A DNA stretch of 39,611 bases from Alphaproteobacteria bacterium (lineage in GTDB: Bacteria > Pseudomonadota > Alphaproteobacteria > Acetobacterales > Acetobacteraceae). The notes below the pieces were generated by a model. It made no database searches, was not told the DNA's origin, and saw only the letters and a list, made by a program, of their open reading frames with translations. The stretch lies in NCBI GenBank assembly GCA_016869715.1, contig VGDM01000011.1, forward strand, positions 64,379 to 103,989, read 5' to 3'. Below are positions 26,085 to 34,242 of this stretch, one piece after another; the first letter of the stretch is position 1, and every line of letters begins with the position of its first letter. The translations under genes were made by a program, and so were the position numbers.

Positions 26085-27374
26085 ATGCCCGCACTCTGCC
26101 GCGATTGCTTCCACCACGCGGCCGAGGATTTCGCGCGTTGTCCGGCTTGCGGTTCCAGGCGTGTTATCGCCCATCCTGATCTGTTCCGCTTGACCGTCGC
26201 GCATATTGATTGCGATGCCTTCTATGCCAGTGTCGAAAAGCGCGACCAGCCGGCATTGACGACGCGCCCGGTGATTGTGGGGGGCGGGACACGCGGCGTT
26301 GTCGCGGCGTGCTGCTATATCGCTCGGCTATCGGGCGTGCGGAGCGCCATGCCCATGTTCAAGGCGCGCGCCGCCTGCCCCGATGCAGTGGTGATCAAAC
26401 CCGATATCGCGAAATATGCCCGCGAAGGGGCGCGCATCTGCGCCATGATGGAAGCGCTCACGCCCTTGGTGCAGCCACTTTCGATAGATGAGGCGGTGCT
26501 CGATCTGCGGGGGACCGAGGCGCTGCATAACGCGCCCCCCGCCGTGGTGCTGGCGCGCTTCGCTCGTGCCGTCGAGCGTGAGGTGGGAGTGACGGTCTCT
26601 GTGGGCTTGGCTGCAAATCGGCTCATGGCGAAATTGGCGGCAGAACGAGACAAGCCGAGAGGTTTTGCCGTGATTGGCGCGGGGGAGGCCGCCGGCTGGC
26701 TGGCGCCCCAATCGGTGGCCGTACTGCCCGGCGTAGGGCCGGCCATGGCCAAGCGCCTGGCCTCGGCAGGTTTTGTGCGCCTGGGGCAATTGGCCGCGCT
26801 TGATGCCCGCGCTGCCTTGGCCCGTTTCGGCGCCGATGGCCCAGTCTTGGTGGCGCGCGCGCGGGGCGAGGATGACCGCCCGGTCAACCCAAGCCGAGAG
26901 ACCAAAAGCATCAGCGCCGAGACCACCTTTGATACCGATATAGCTGGCTTAGACGCGCTTGAGGCGCCGCTTTGGCGGATGTGCGAAAAACTCGCGCGCC
27001 GGCTCAGGGAAAAGGGGCTGGCGGCGGGCGGGGTGGTGCTGAAGCTGAAGGCGGCCGATTTTGCGCTCCGCACCCGGTCTCAGCGCCTGCCGGAACCAAG
27101 CCTTTTGCCGGAGGTGATTTTCGCCGCTTCCAGGCCATTGTTGCAGGAGGAAGCCGATGGCACGGCGTTTCGGCTGATTGGCATTGGCGCCCAGCCCCTG
27201 GCGCCGGCGGATCAGGCGGATCGGGGCGATTTGGCCGATCCCGAGGCACCGCGCCGTGCCGCGCGTTGGAAGGCGATGGAAGCTTTGCGCGCCCGTTTCG
27301 GCGAAGATGCGGTGGTCGCCGGGCGTGGTTTCAAGGCAAAACCAGCGCCGGGTAAATCCGATGAAAGCGTGTGA
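26085..27374 (+). CDS. dinB: DNA polymerase IV with N-terminal zinc-ribbon
   Basis: Y-family translesion polymerase that bypasses damaged template bases with low fidelity. The polymerase core starts near residue 38: VAHIDCDAFYASVEKRD (first catalytic Asp pair and the steric-gate Phe/Tyr region), VVAACCYIARLSGVRSAMPM, PLSIDEAVLDL (second metal-binding DE), SVGLAANRLMAKLAAERDKP and the helix-hairpin-helix LPGVGPAMAKRL near 222. Before it, CRDC and CPAC (residues about 5-21) form a four-cysteine zinc-ribbon-like motif. An acidic/Pro-rich tail follows the little-finger domain. Length is 429 versus about 350 for the Escherichia enzyme. The start (MPALCRDCFHH) includes the first Cys pair. It ends 4 nt from the convergent CHAP gene. 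I see no LexA box upstream. Confidence 0.93.
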   Translation: MPALCRDCFHHAAEDFARCPACGSRRVIAHPDLFRLTVAHIDCDAFYASVEKRDQPALTTRPVIVGGGTRGVVAACCYIARLSGVRSAMPMFKARAACPDAVVIKPDIAKYAREGARICAMMEALTPLVQPLSIDEAVLDLRGTEALHNAPPAVVLARFARAVEREVGVTVSVGLAANRLMAKLAAERDKPRGFAVIGAGEAAGWLAPQSVAVLPGVGPAMAKRLASAGFVRLGQLAALDARAALARFGADGPVLVARARGEDDRPVNPSRETKSISAETTFDTDIAGLDALEAPLWRMCEKLARRLREKGLAAGGVVLKLKAADFALRTRSQRLPEPSLLPEVIFAASRPLLQEEADGTAFRLIGIGAQPLAPADQADRGDLADPEAPRRAARWKAMEALRARFGEDAVVAGRGFKAKPAPGKSDESV

Positions 27375-27377
27375 CGC

Positions 27378-28169
27378 TTACCGGCGCGCTGGCGCCTGCG
27401 CGACTTCCTCAAAGCCCCGCACACCATTCGGGCGCAGTGACTGCGCATGGGCCAGCACTGAGCCACCGGCCCGTGGGGTTGCGGCGGTGCGGATGTTGCC
27501 ATTGTCCGGGCGATCATAGATAAAGCCCTGGATTGGGTAAATGCGGCCCAGGCTTTCCTGATCCCGCCCGACCTGCACACGAACTGATGACCAGTCATTA
27601 TTGAGGGACACGTCAATCACCGAGACATCCTGCATGATCGACCCGCGACGAATGCCGGGACCCGCCCAATTCGCGTGATGGATGCGAATTTCGCGCGCAC
27701 TGATCACTTCCTGCACCACCGCGACGTGACCGGAACGCATTTGCCCGGTGCGGGAAAAGGCCAGGATGGCGCCGGCTTCCGGTGCATGGCCGCGTGCGTA
27801 AAGCCCGGCAGCATTATGCCACCAATCGCCGCCATTGCCGCGAATCGCCATGCCCGTGGCCTGCCGCACATAAGGCACGCAGGAAATGCCGCCAAGATTG
27901 GCGTGCTCAAGGCGTTGGACTTGAGTATTGGAGCGACGCGCAGGTTGCACCGCCTGATTGGTGCTGACGCTCTGGGCCTGCACGGCAGCGGGACGTGGGG
28001 CTTGAGGATTCGCCTGAGCCTGATTGGCGGGCCGAACGGTGGCGGGCTTGGCGGCCTGCTGGTGTTGGGCGGCGGGCTGTGGGTTCGCCTGACTCGCAAA
28101 AGATGGTTTAAACACAAAGGCCAGACCAAGAGCTACAAAGGCGGTCTCGACAAGCTTGCTTGTCTTCAT
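27378..28169 (-). CDS. Secreted CHAP-domain protein (putative peptidoglycan amidase)
   Basis: A 263-residue exported protein. A signal peptide (MKTSKLVETAFVALGLAFVF, ending near ASQA) is followed by a low-complexity Gln/Ala/Pro-rich linker (residues 27-85). The CHAP domain begins near residue 92: GGISCVPYVRQATG with the catalytic Cys97, GNGGDWWHNAAGLYARG, GAILAFSRTGQMRSGHVAVV with the catalytic His148, then the IHHANWAGPGI strand supplying the third polar residue. Such proteins cut cell-wall peptides or amides during growth or division, and the family is common in acetic-acid-bacteria relatives. It converges on dinB and its promoter region, about 90-220 bp upstream, contains two pairs of short direct repeats. 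Substrate specificity is not predictable. Confidence 0.9.
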   Translation of the reverse strand: MKTSKLVETAFVALGLAFVFKPSFASQANPQPAAQHQQAAKPATVRPANQAQANPQAPRPAAVQAQSVSTNQAVQPARRSNTQVQRLEHANLGGISCVPYVRQATGMAIRGNGGDWWHNAAGLYARGHAPEAGAILAFSRTGQMRSGHVAVVQEVISAREIRIHHANWAGPGIRRGSIMQDVSVIDVSLNNDWSSVRVQVGRDQESLGRIYPIQGFIYDRPDNGNIRTAATPRAGGSVLAHAQSLRPNGVRGFEEVAQAPARR

Positions 28170-28554
28170 TTCGGTTCAAAGCCCCCGTATGGATGCAACG
28201 CTGTTGCGTATCGGAGGCGAGGTAAGCCAGGCGAAATTAACGGAGCAAGTATGGCGGCTGTAACTTGGTGAAACTTGGTGTGATTAGCTGAAAGAGACTG
28301 TGGGTATTAGTGGAATATAGGAATTTGATCTGTGATTTTCGGCGAAAATGGGGCGGCGCCACAGTGTGGTGACTTTGGTGCCACAGTTACTGCAGGGATT
28401 CGTCGAGGCTAAACGCGGCTCGGCGCGGTCTGTTCCAGCCGCAAAAAACCGCATCTATAGCCCTTCCTCTAGGAAAGAATACACCATCAAACCAACTGAC
28501 GCCACTGCCCCCCGTCTGCCATAAAAAAGGCGGTGGCCCCGGGGAGCCACCGCC
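28170..28554. other. Non-coding gap upstream of the CHAP gene with short direct repeats
   Basis: No gene is supported here. It includes AACTTGGTG at 28262-28270 and again at 28272-28280 (10-bp period), and GCGCCACAGT at 28356-28365 with GTGCCACAGT at 28378-28387 (22-bp period, two helical turns). The first of these overlaps the palindrome CCACAGTGTGG (28359-28369). Spacing in whole helical turns suggests a dimeric regulator binding upstream of the CHAP gene. The chemoreceptor terminator occupies the far end (28523-28554). Confidence 0.4.
28523..28554 (-). terminator. Rho-independent terminator after the chemoreceptor gene
   Basis: On the minus strand a perfect 9-bp stem (GGCGGTGGC / GCCACCGCC; 28546-28554 with 28529-28537) with an 8-nt loop is followed by six T (28528-28523), the classic intrinsic terminator form. 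It lies just past where the chemoreceptor signalling domain ends. Confidence 0.85.
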
Positions 28555-30253
28555 TGCCAGAGAAGCCCGGTGAAGAGGTCGGGCTGCTTGCAGCCGCTTG
28601 ATCAGGGCCTGGGTCGCTTCGCGGAGCTGCACCGCCTCATCTGCCAGTGTACGGCTTGCATGGGTGATGCCCCCCATGGCCTTGCCGGCATGTTCCGCCA
28701 TCCCGGACACCCGGCCGATGGAGCCTTCCAGCCCATCCACCGCCTTGGCGGCATTGCGGAGGCTGGAAGCGATTTCTGCTGTGGTGGCGGATTGTTCCTC
28801 GAACGCCGCCGCGATGGCAATGTTTTCGCCATCCAGCTGGCTGATACGGGCCACGATGTCGCCGATCACGCCGACCACATCGCCGATGTGGTCTGCATGG
28901 CGCCGATTTCGGTCTGGATGCTCTCGGTCGCCTTGGCCGATTGTGCGGCCAAGTTCTTCACCTCAGAAGCCACCACCGCGAAGCCCTTGCCAGCCTCACC
29001 GGCGCGGGCCGATTCGATCGTGGCATTGAGCGCCAGCAGATTGGTCTGCGCGGCATTGGTGCCGATTAGCCCGGTGACATCATTGATGCGCACCGATGCC
29101 GCATTCAGCCCATCCACCAGACTGCTCACGCGATCCGCCTGTTCCGCCGCACCGCGCGCGGTTTGCGCCACGGTAGTCACGCGGTTGGAGACTTCGGAAA
29201 TCGCAACCGTGAGTTCCTCAGCCGCGGCGGAGACGGATTGGATGCCGTGATCGGCTTCCGTGCCCTCCCGCGCGGCAGAGCGCGCCTGGAACAGGGTCGC
29301 ATCCGTGACGGAGGCAACCTTGGTGCCTTCCTGCACGAGCATCGCCGTGCTCTGGAACAGTGTGCTGACCGATTGGCCAACCGCGCGCTCCAGATCGCCC
29401 GCAATGCTTTGGATGGCAGCGCGCCGCGCCGCTTCCATTTCTGCCCCACGTGCCGCTTCCGCTGCACGCAGCTTTTCCGCTTCCACCAGGCCTTCGCGGA
29501 AGACAGTGGCGGCACGCGCCATTTCACCCACTTCATCCTGGCGCCCCATACCCTGAAATTCCTTTGAAAGATCGCCCTTCGACATATTTTCCATGCCAGC
29601 AGCAACCGTTCCAAGCGGACGCGTCACTCGGGCAACCACGACCCAACCGGCAGCGACCAGGGCGGCGAGGGAGAAAAGCCCCACCGGCGCGATCAACAGC
29701 GTGCCTTGGTTGACCAAGGTCAATTCATTCGCGACCTTGTCATTGGTTTCGGCCACGATGGTGTCCATCATGGCGCCGATCGATTCCGTAAATGGGTCAA
29801 TCGCCTCAAAGAGCCGTTCCTTGATGAGCTGTTCAACCTGCGCGCTGTTCTTGGCTGTGGCGATGCGCACCAGATCCTGCGTGACCTGTTACGCCGCCGA
29901 GCGGCGTTCGCGCGCCTGGGCAAAGGCTTCCTGGACGCTTGGCGGTAATTGCGCCTGGGCCAGGGCCGACCAGGAGCGGTTGATGTTCTTCACCGCATCG
30001 GTAAGGTTTGTTGCACCCTCTTCCCAAGTGAAATTGCCATTGCGAATTTTGTGGGATGCATCCACTTCAAAAACAGGATAGGCGTCTGACAACGCCTTCA
30101 AGTCAATCAGCGGCGCAACCGCATTGGCCTTGATTTCGGTGAAGCTCTGGGCGTTGTGGCGCATGGACACCCAGGCATAGATGGCCGCGCCGGCATTCAC
30201 CGCGCCGATCATTGCAAGGATGGTGAGCAATAGGGGGCAATTCTGATACGCAT
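28555..30253 (-). pseudogene. Methyl-accepting chemotaxis protein, disrupted
   Basis: A chemoreceptor gene broken at three or four places. From ATG 30253 (AAGGAG upstream) the frame reads MRIRIA, then a C run that lacks one base; with it restored, PLLLTILAMIGAVNAGAAIYAW continues as the first helix and periplasmic domain. TAA at 29889-29891 interrupts the sensor domain (RRSAA stop QVTQDLV). The HAMP region ([20 protein letters not shown]), a coiled coil and the signalling hairpin tip ([20 protein letters not shown]) are otherwise good. A second missing base near 28881-28884 (AMQTTSA then DVVGVIG) shifts frame again, and the frame then runs to IAAAFEEQSATTAEIASSL and LIKRLQ. It ends without a stop before the terminator; CGA 28579-28581 may be a mutated TGA. 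It would have sensed an external ligand; the gene is now nonfunctional. Confidence 0.88.
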
Positions 30254-30593
30254 TGTCTGGCGTACTCCTTTCGTGAGACCGCGCCATTATGCGGGCGTCG
30301 TTCTTGCTGAAAGGTGACCAGGGATATTGAGGCGCCACAAATTTTCGCTGCCTCAGGTTAATCGCCACCAGGATATCGCAGGGCTAGTCACGCTGCTTTC
30401 TGTATTCTTACTCGGCACCAAGTTACGCAAAGCTTAAGTCAAAAATGAAATGAATTTGCATCGTGAGTTGAGGTGCCTGAATATACATCAGAACACGGGT
30501 GTCTCCCACGACTTTGGCGCCATCTTCAGCAGCGTCCCGCCTCGCTAAGGTTAAGCCGCAAAGCCCGTTGCATTTCGGTGAAATTCCTGTGAC
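30254..30593. other. AT-richer intergenic region upstream of the chemoreceptor
   Basis: No gene is supported in these 340 nt. The stretch around 30380-30490 is notably AT-rich relative to its surroundings and should contain the chemoreceptor promoter (leftward); the ribosome site AAGGAG of that gene lies at about 30266-30271. I found no convincing -10/-35 pair or inverted repeat. The end of the region abuts the stop codon of the truncated PHP-family gene. Confidence 0.4.
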
Positions 30594-31121
30594 TCAAAAG
30601 AAGTGGGGATTGGACCAGGCGCGCTTGCCCGCCGCATCGACCACTAAAATGCGCGCAAAGCCACCATCGCGCAGTTTTTCGAGCGGCAGCACTGCCCTGG
30701 TCTGCAAGGGCGCCACCGCCTGCGCGGCGGATGAACCACGCCCCAGCACCATGATGCTGGATGCCGGGCTGCACTGCACCTCAACGCGATCCTTTCCCCA
30801 GACAAAGCCTTCAATCCGCGGGCCTTGGCTTGCGTAGAAATGCCCGGCCTTCAGCGCGGCCAGCAGCGCTTCCGATTCATTTTCCGTGGCCTTCACCATG
30901 ACCCAGCCGCCAAACCAATCCTCACAGGCGAAATGCGCGTCATCCACGGCAATCAACGAAACGCGCCGGCCATCGGTCAGCAGCCGATCCGCAAGGAAAG
31001 CACCGCCGCCACGAGCGGTGCGCACCTGGCTGGTGTGCTTGTAGATCTCAACGGCATGCGCGGCGGCGATACTATGCCCATCATCTGGCGTCAGCCCATA
31101 CCAGCCGGGATCAGGCTGCAT
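30594..31121 (-). pseudogene. PHP-family (CehA/McbA-like) metallohydrolase, N-terminal half missing
   Basis: The 175-residue product matches only the C-terminal half of PHP-superfamily proteins (CehA/McbA-like). It begins with GWYGLTPDDG, the part that normally follows the central AHP motif (here PDPGWYG), and continues HAVEIYKHTSQVRTARGGG, LIAVDDAHFACEDWFGGWVM (the metal-binding DDAH), AALKAGHFYASQGPRIEG and AGKRAWSNPHFF at the end. The first half, holding the HxH(S/T)xxSDG metal site and TDH, is absent; the upstream neighbour's stop codon is only 15 nt away. ATG 31121 has AAGGAG 6 nt upstream, so the fragment could still be translated. Without the N-terminal metal ligands it should lack phosphoesterase activity. 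A deletion is the simplest cause. It is the last gene of the long leftward unit. Confidence 0.75.
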
Positions 31122-31136
31122 TGGGTTCTCCTTCAC

Positions 31137-31472
31137 TCATGCGGGCGGGATTTCCGCCAGGGCACAGAACACGGGCTTTCCCGCCCGCCTGAAGCGCCCG
31201 ACTTCCTGATCCGCGCCTTTGCTTGGCCCACCCAGGCGCAGCACGGCATCGCAACGCTCAGCCAAGGCAAGTGATAGCGGCATCATCACTTCGTCAAACA
31301 CATCGCCCTCAGCTGCGGCAATGATGGGCAGCGCCATATTCAAGCCTATCGCCGGGACATGACCAAGCCTGAGGATCGCAAGTGCTGCCTGGTTCGTTTC
31401 AGCCAAACGCGCGGCGCGGAGCGCAACATCAGCGCCACCACGTGTACAAGGCGCGGCGATCATAATCCACAT
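31137..31472 (-). CDS. Small nucleoside-deoxyribosyltransferase/DUF4406-like protein
   Basis: A 111-residue soluble protein resembling small deoxyribosyltransferase/DUF4406-type folds: N-terminal MWIMIAAP strand, RGGADVALRAARLAETNQAA, a hydrophobic GHVPAIGLNMALPIIAA segment, MMPLSLALAERCDAVLRLGG with Glu/Arg/Cys spacing typical of the fold, and SKGADQEVGRFRRAGKPVF. The family often begins with a Gly-Pro-Tyr loop; here it is Ala-Pro-Cys, so the usual catalytic residue in that loop may be changed. Substrate unknown. It begins 3 nt after the end of otnC and is followed 15 nt later by the PHP fragment, so it is part of the same transcript. Confidence 0.6.
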   Translation of the reverse strand: MWIMIAAPCTRGGADVALRAARLAETNQAALAILRLGHVPAIGLNMALPIIAAAEGDVFDEVMMPLSLALAERCDAVLRLGGPSKGADQEVGRFRRAGKPVFCALAEIPPA

Positions 31473-31475
31473 GGA

Positions 31476-32108
31476 TCAGCCGAAAACATCCAGCAGATCA
31501 TCCACTTGCGCCGGCGTCAGGCTACGCGCACCGGCACCGTGCAGCAGCAGCGCAAGCCGCGCGGCTTCTTCCAATTCTTCTGCCGTATGCACGGCATCCT
31601 CCAAAGTGCGGCCCGAGACCACCGGGCCATGATTGGCGAGCAGCACGGCCTTGGCCATCTTAGTGGCCTCGTGAATGTCGTTTTCCATCGCGCCATCGCC
31701 GGGGCGGTAATAGCGGATCACCGGTAAAAGCCGCCCAACACGCATCACGAAATAGGGCGTGAGTGGCGGGATCGGCGCGACCTCCCCGGGTTCGGCAAGA
31801 CAGGCAATCGCGGTGGCATGGGTGGAGTGCAAATGCACCACCGCCCCGGCATCGGGCCGCGCTGTCAGCACTGCGCGATGCATGAAGATTTCCTTGGATG
31901 GCTTGTCACCCGAAACATGCGAAAAATCTGGCCCGAGCTTGGAGATACGCGCGGGATCAAGCCTCCCGAGGCAGGAATTCGCCGGCGTCATCAGAAACCC
32001 ATCCGGCAGCCGCACACTGATATTGCCGGCTGTCCCCACCGAATAGCCGCGCGCAAAGAGCGAGGCGCCAAGGGCAGCGAGTTGCGCGCGCAGCGCTGCC
32101 TCATCCAT
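31476..32108 (-). CDS. otnC: 3-oxo-tetronate 4-phosphate decarboxylase / class II aldolase
   Basis: A 210-residue class II aldolase/adducin-fold enzyme. In the OtnK-OtnC pathway it decarboxylates a 3-oxo-tetronate 4-phosphate to dihydroxyacetone phosphate. Landmarks: GNISVRLPDGFLMTPANS near residue 30, KEIFMHRAVLTARPDAGAVV with the catalytic Glu, HLHSTHATAIA with two zinc histidines, and AVLLANHGPVVSG with the third. Its ATG overlaps the end of the upstream kinase gene by 8 nt, and that kinase is the OtnK-type partner, which supports this name over fuculose aldolase. The route needs an upstream dehydrogenase and an isomerase (OtnI) that are not in this window. Confidence 0.85.
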   Translation of the reverse strand: MDEAALRAQLAALGASLFARGYSVGTAGNISVRLPDGFLMTPANSCLGRLDPARISKLGPDFSHVSGDKPSKEIFMHRAVLTARPDAGAVVHLHSTHATAIACLAEPGEVAPIPPLTPYFVMRVGRLLPVIRYYRPGDGAMENDIHEATKMAKAVLLANHGPVVSGRTLEDAVHTAEELEEAARLALLLHGAGARSLTPAQVDDLLDVFG

Positions 32109-33360
32109 GGGTGAAGGCTTTCAGGAAGCAATCGCGCGCACCAAAATTGCCGGACTTCAACGCCAGATGCAGCCCGTGCGGCTCGGCAAAAGTCCAGGGC
32201 ACACCTGGATCAATCTCGGGACCGATGCGGAGCGCTGTCACGCCAAGCCGCTGCACGACAGCGCCAGAGGTCTCACCCCCCGCCACCACCAGCCTGCCGA
32301 CACCACGTGTGACCAGCCCTGCCGCAATCGTGGCCATGGCCGCTTCAATCAGGGCGCCGGCCGCATCACGGCCAAGCTTCGCCTGCAATGCGGCAACCTT
32401 TTCGGGCGGTGCGCTTGCCGCAATCACCACCGGGCGATCAGCGGCCAATTTACCCGCGACCCATTCCAAAGCCTGCGCCGTCAGCGCCGCCGCATCGGGC
32501 GTGGCCAGCGCATCCAATTCCAAGACCGGCACGTGATCCCGCGCGAGGCCGATTTGCCCGAGCGTCGCGCGCGAACAGGACCCCGCCACCACCGCCGCCA
32601 TGCCCTGCATGGGCGGCAGGCTGGCCGCATCGCCACGCGCGGGCAGCAGGCCGGTACGGCGGAAATTCTCAGGTAGGCCCATCGCAACGCCGGAACCGCC
32701 GGTGATCAGCGCGTGTTGTGCAGCAGCCTCACCAATTGCAAGCAAATGCTGATCCGTCACCGCATCCATAATCGCATAGCGCCGGCCTTGCGCGGCAAGG
32801 CGCATCATGGCCTGGCGCGTGGCGGCGGCACCTTGTTCGACAGTGGTGAAAGGCACCAATCCCACCGCGCCATCAGTTTGCCGGCCAAGCACGCGCACCA
32901 GATTGGCATCGGTCATCGGCGTCAGCGGATGGTTTTCCATGCCGCTTTCATTGAGCAGTGCATTACCGACGAAAAGATGGCCGAGATAGATCGTGCGCCC
33001 ATTGGTCGGGAAGGATGGACAAGCGAGCGCAAAGCCCGAACCCAATCGCTTCAGCAGCGCATCCGCGACAGGCCCGATATTACCCTGCTTCGTGCTGTCA
33101 AATGTCGAGCAATATTTCCAGAAAATCTGCTTGGCACCGGCAGCCAGCAGCGCATCACAAGCGGCAAGCGATTGCGCCACCGCCTCACCCACCGGCGCGG
33201 TGCGCGATTTCAGCGCAACGATCACGGCATCCGCTTCCGGCAGGGGGCCGGCCGGCACGCCAATCACCTGCACGGCAGTCATGCCGCCTTTAACAAGCGT
33301 ATTCGCGAGATCCGTCGCCCCCGTGAAATCATCTGCGATGCAGCCGAGCAAAAGGGGCAT
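32101..33360 (-). CDS. otnK: Four-carbon acid sugar kinase (3-oxo-tetronate kinase)
   Basis: A 419-residue kinase of the DUF1537 family that phosphorylates a 3-oxo-tetronate with ATP ahead of OtnC. The N-terminal domain starts with LLGCIADDFTGATDLANTLV and contains YCSTFDSTKQGNIGPVADAL (substrate loop), CPSFPTNGRTIYLGHLFV and ENHPLTPMTDANLV. The C-terminal nucleotide-binding domain has MAAVVAGSCSRATLGQIGL and the RLVVAGGETSGAVVQRLG signature near residue 370. I chose ATG 33360 (MPLLLGCIADDF) although an in-frame TTG at 33366 exists. The stop overlaps the start of otnC by 8 nt, and the upstream methyltransferase ends 7 nt away. Family members act on D- or L-threonate/erythronate-derived acids; the exact stereoisomer is not determinable. 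Confidence 0.9.
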   Translation of the reverse strand: MPLLLGCIADDFTGATDLANTLVKGGMTAVQVIGVPAGPLPEADAVIVALKSRTAPVGEAVAQSLAACDALLAAGAKQIFWKYCSTFDSTKQGNIGPVADALLKRLGSGFALACPSFPTNGRTIYLGHLFVGNALLNESGMENHPLTPMTDANLVRVLGRQTDGAVGLVPFTTVEQGAAATRQAMMRLAAQGRRYAIMDAVTDQHLLAIGEAAAQHALITGGSGVAMGLPENFRRTGLLPARGDAASLPPMQGMAAVVAGSCSRATLGQIGLARDHVPVLELDALATPDAAALTAQALEWVAGKLAADRPVVIAASAPPEKVAALQAKLGRDAAGALIEAAMATIAAGLVTRGVGRLVVAGGETSGAVVQRLGVTALRIGPEIDPGVPWTFAEPHGLHLALKSGNFGARDCFLKAFTHG

Positions 33361-33366
33361 GTGCAA

Positions 33367-34242
33367 CTACCTTGCAGGAGGAAGGGCGAGGAAATCCTGA
33401 TGACCGATGCGCACGGCAAGCTGCCCGGCGTCGGCCTGATCGCGCCGCGTTTCAAGCCAATCCAGAATGGCCTCCGCACCACGCCTTTCCCAGCCGAGTG
33501 CAGCCAGGCCATGGCCATCGGCAGTGGCGCGGGTAAAGGCGCGGGCGCGACGATCCACCACCCACTCACTCGGCGCGCGATGAATGGCATAGCCATGCGC
33601 GGCAAAGGCTTCCGCCATGACGGCGGGCGCATGCGGCCCGAGTGATGCGCCACCAAAACCCTTGTCGCGCGCCTGGTCTCGGCGAAAGCCGCGGGCCACC
33701 AGCGCATCGGCGGCATGGGGCGGGGTGAAGCGCTCGCGTCCTGTCACATTCAGCGCAGCATAGAAGGGCAGGCGGCGCGCGGCGCAGGCAGCGGCCATGG
33801 CTTCCACCCAACCGCGCGAGACCAGATCACAAAGCGCCGTGCTCACTACCGCATCCACGCGTTCCAAGGGCAGATTGGCCGGTGCGGCGGCAAGGTCGAC
33901 AAGGATCGCTTCAATGCGCCAGGCGCCATGCGGCGCATGGACCAGCAACGCGCTGCGCCCTGGATTGGTGGCGGGCCAACCCACGGCCTCGGCACGGTCA
34001 GCGATGGTGTCAAAGGCACGGGCGAGCAGTTCCGTATCGCTATCCACCAAGGTCCAGCTTTGCGCGCGGCCAATGAAATGGCCAAGCCAGCGGAGCAAGC
34101 TGCCGGTGCCCGCGCCAAGATCAAGCAGGCGTGGCCGCCCCGGCAGAGAAGCCGCGAGCAGCGCCGCCAATTCTGGATTGCGCGCTGCGGCGTCATGAGG
34201 CTCACGCAGGTCGAGCCAATCACCATCGAATCTTTCAGCCAT
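33367..34242 (-). CDS. Class I SAM-dependent methyltransferase
   Basis: A 291-residue Rossmann-fold methyltransferase. SAM motif I is RLLDLGAGTGSLLRWLG at about residue 38, with the acidic strand end TLVDSDTELLARA, and AILVDLAAAP/VDAVVSTALCDLV as later motifs. The C-terminal half (RERFTPPHAADALVARG, FGGASLGPHAPAVMAEAF) is specific to a subfamily with no function I can name. It overlaps the upstream glycosyltransferase gene by 8 nt and lies with it, the FitAB module and the PTPS-like, MDR and RibD-like genes in one leftward run. It may methylate a product of that cluster, but this rests on position only. Confidence 0.82.
   Translation of the reverse strand: MAERFDGDWLDLREPHDAAARNPELAALLAASLPGRPRLLDLGAGTGSLLRWLGHFIGRAQSWTLVDSDTELLARAFDTIADRAEAVGWPATNPGRSALLVHAPHGAWRIEAILVDLAAAPANLPLERVDAVVSTALCDLVSRGWVEAMAAACAARRLPFYAALNVTGRERFTPPHAADALVARGFRRDQARDKGFGGASLGPHAPAVMAEAFAAHGYAIHRAPSEWVVDRRARAFTRATADGHGLAALGWERRGAEAILDWLETRRDQADAGQLAVRIGHQDFLALPPAR

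Noticed and set aside
28359-28369. CCACAGTGTGG as an integration or recombination site
   Set aside because: A short palindrome with no flanking duplication or mobile gene; better explained as part of a promoter repeat.
32713-33645. A 310-residue rightward frame opposite otnK and the methyltransferase gene
   Set aside because: Antisense shadow of two genes with strong family motifs; composition is unlike a protein.
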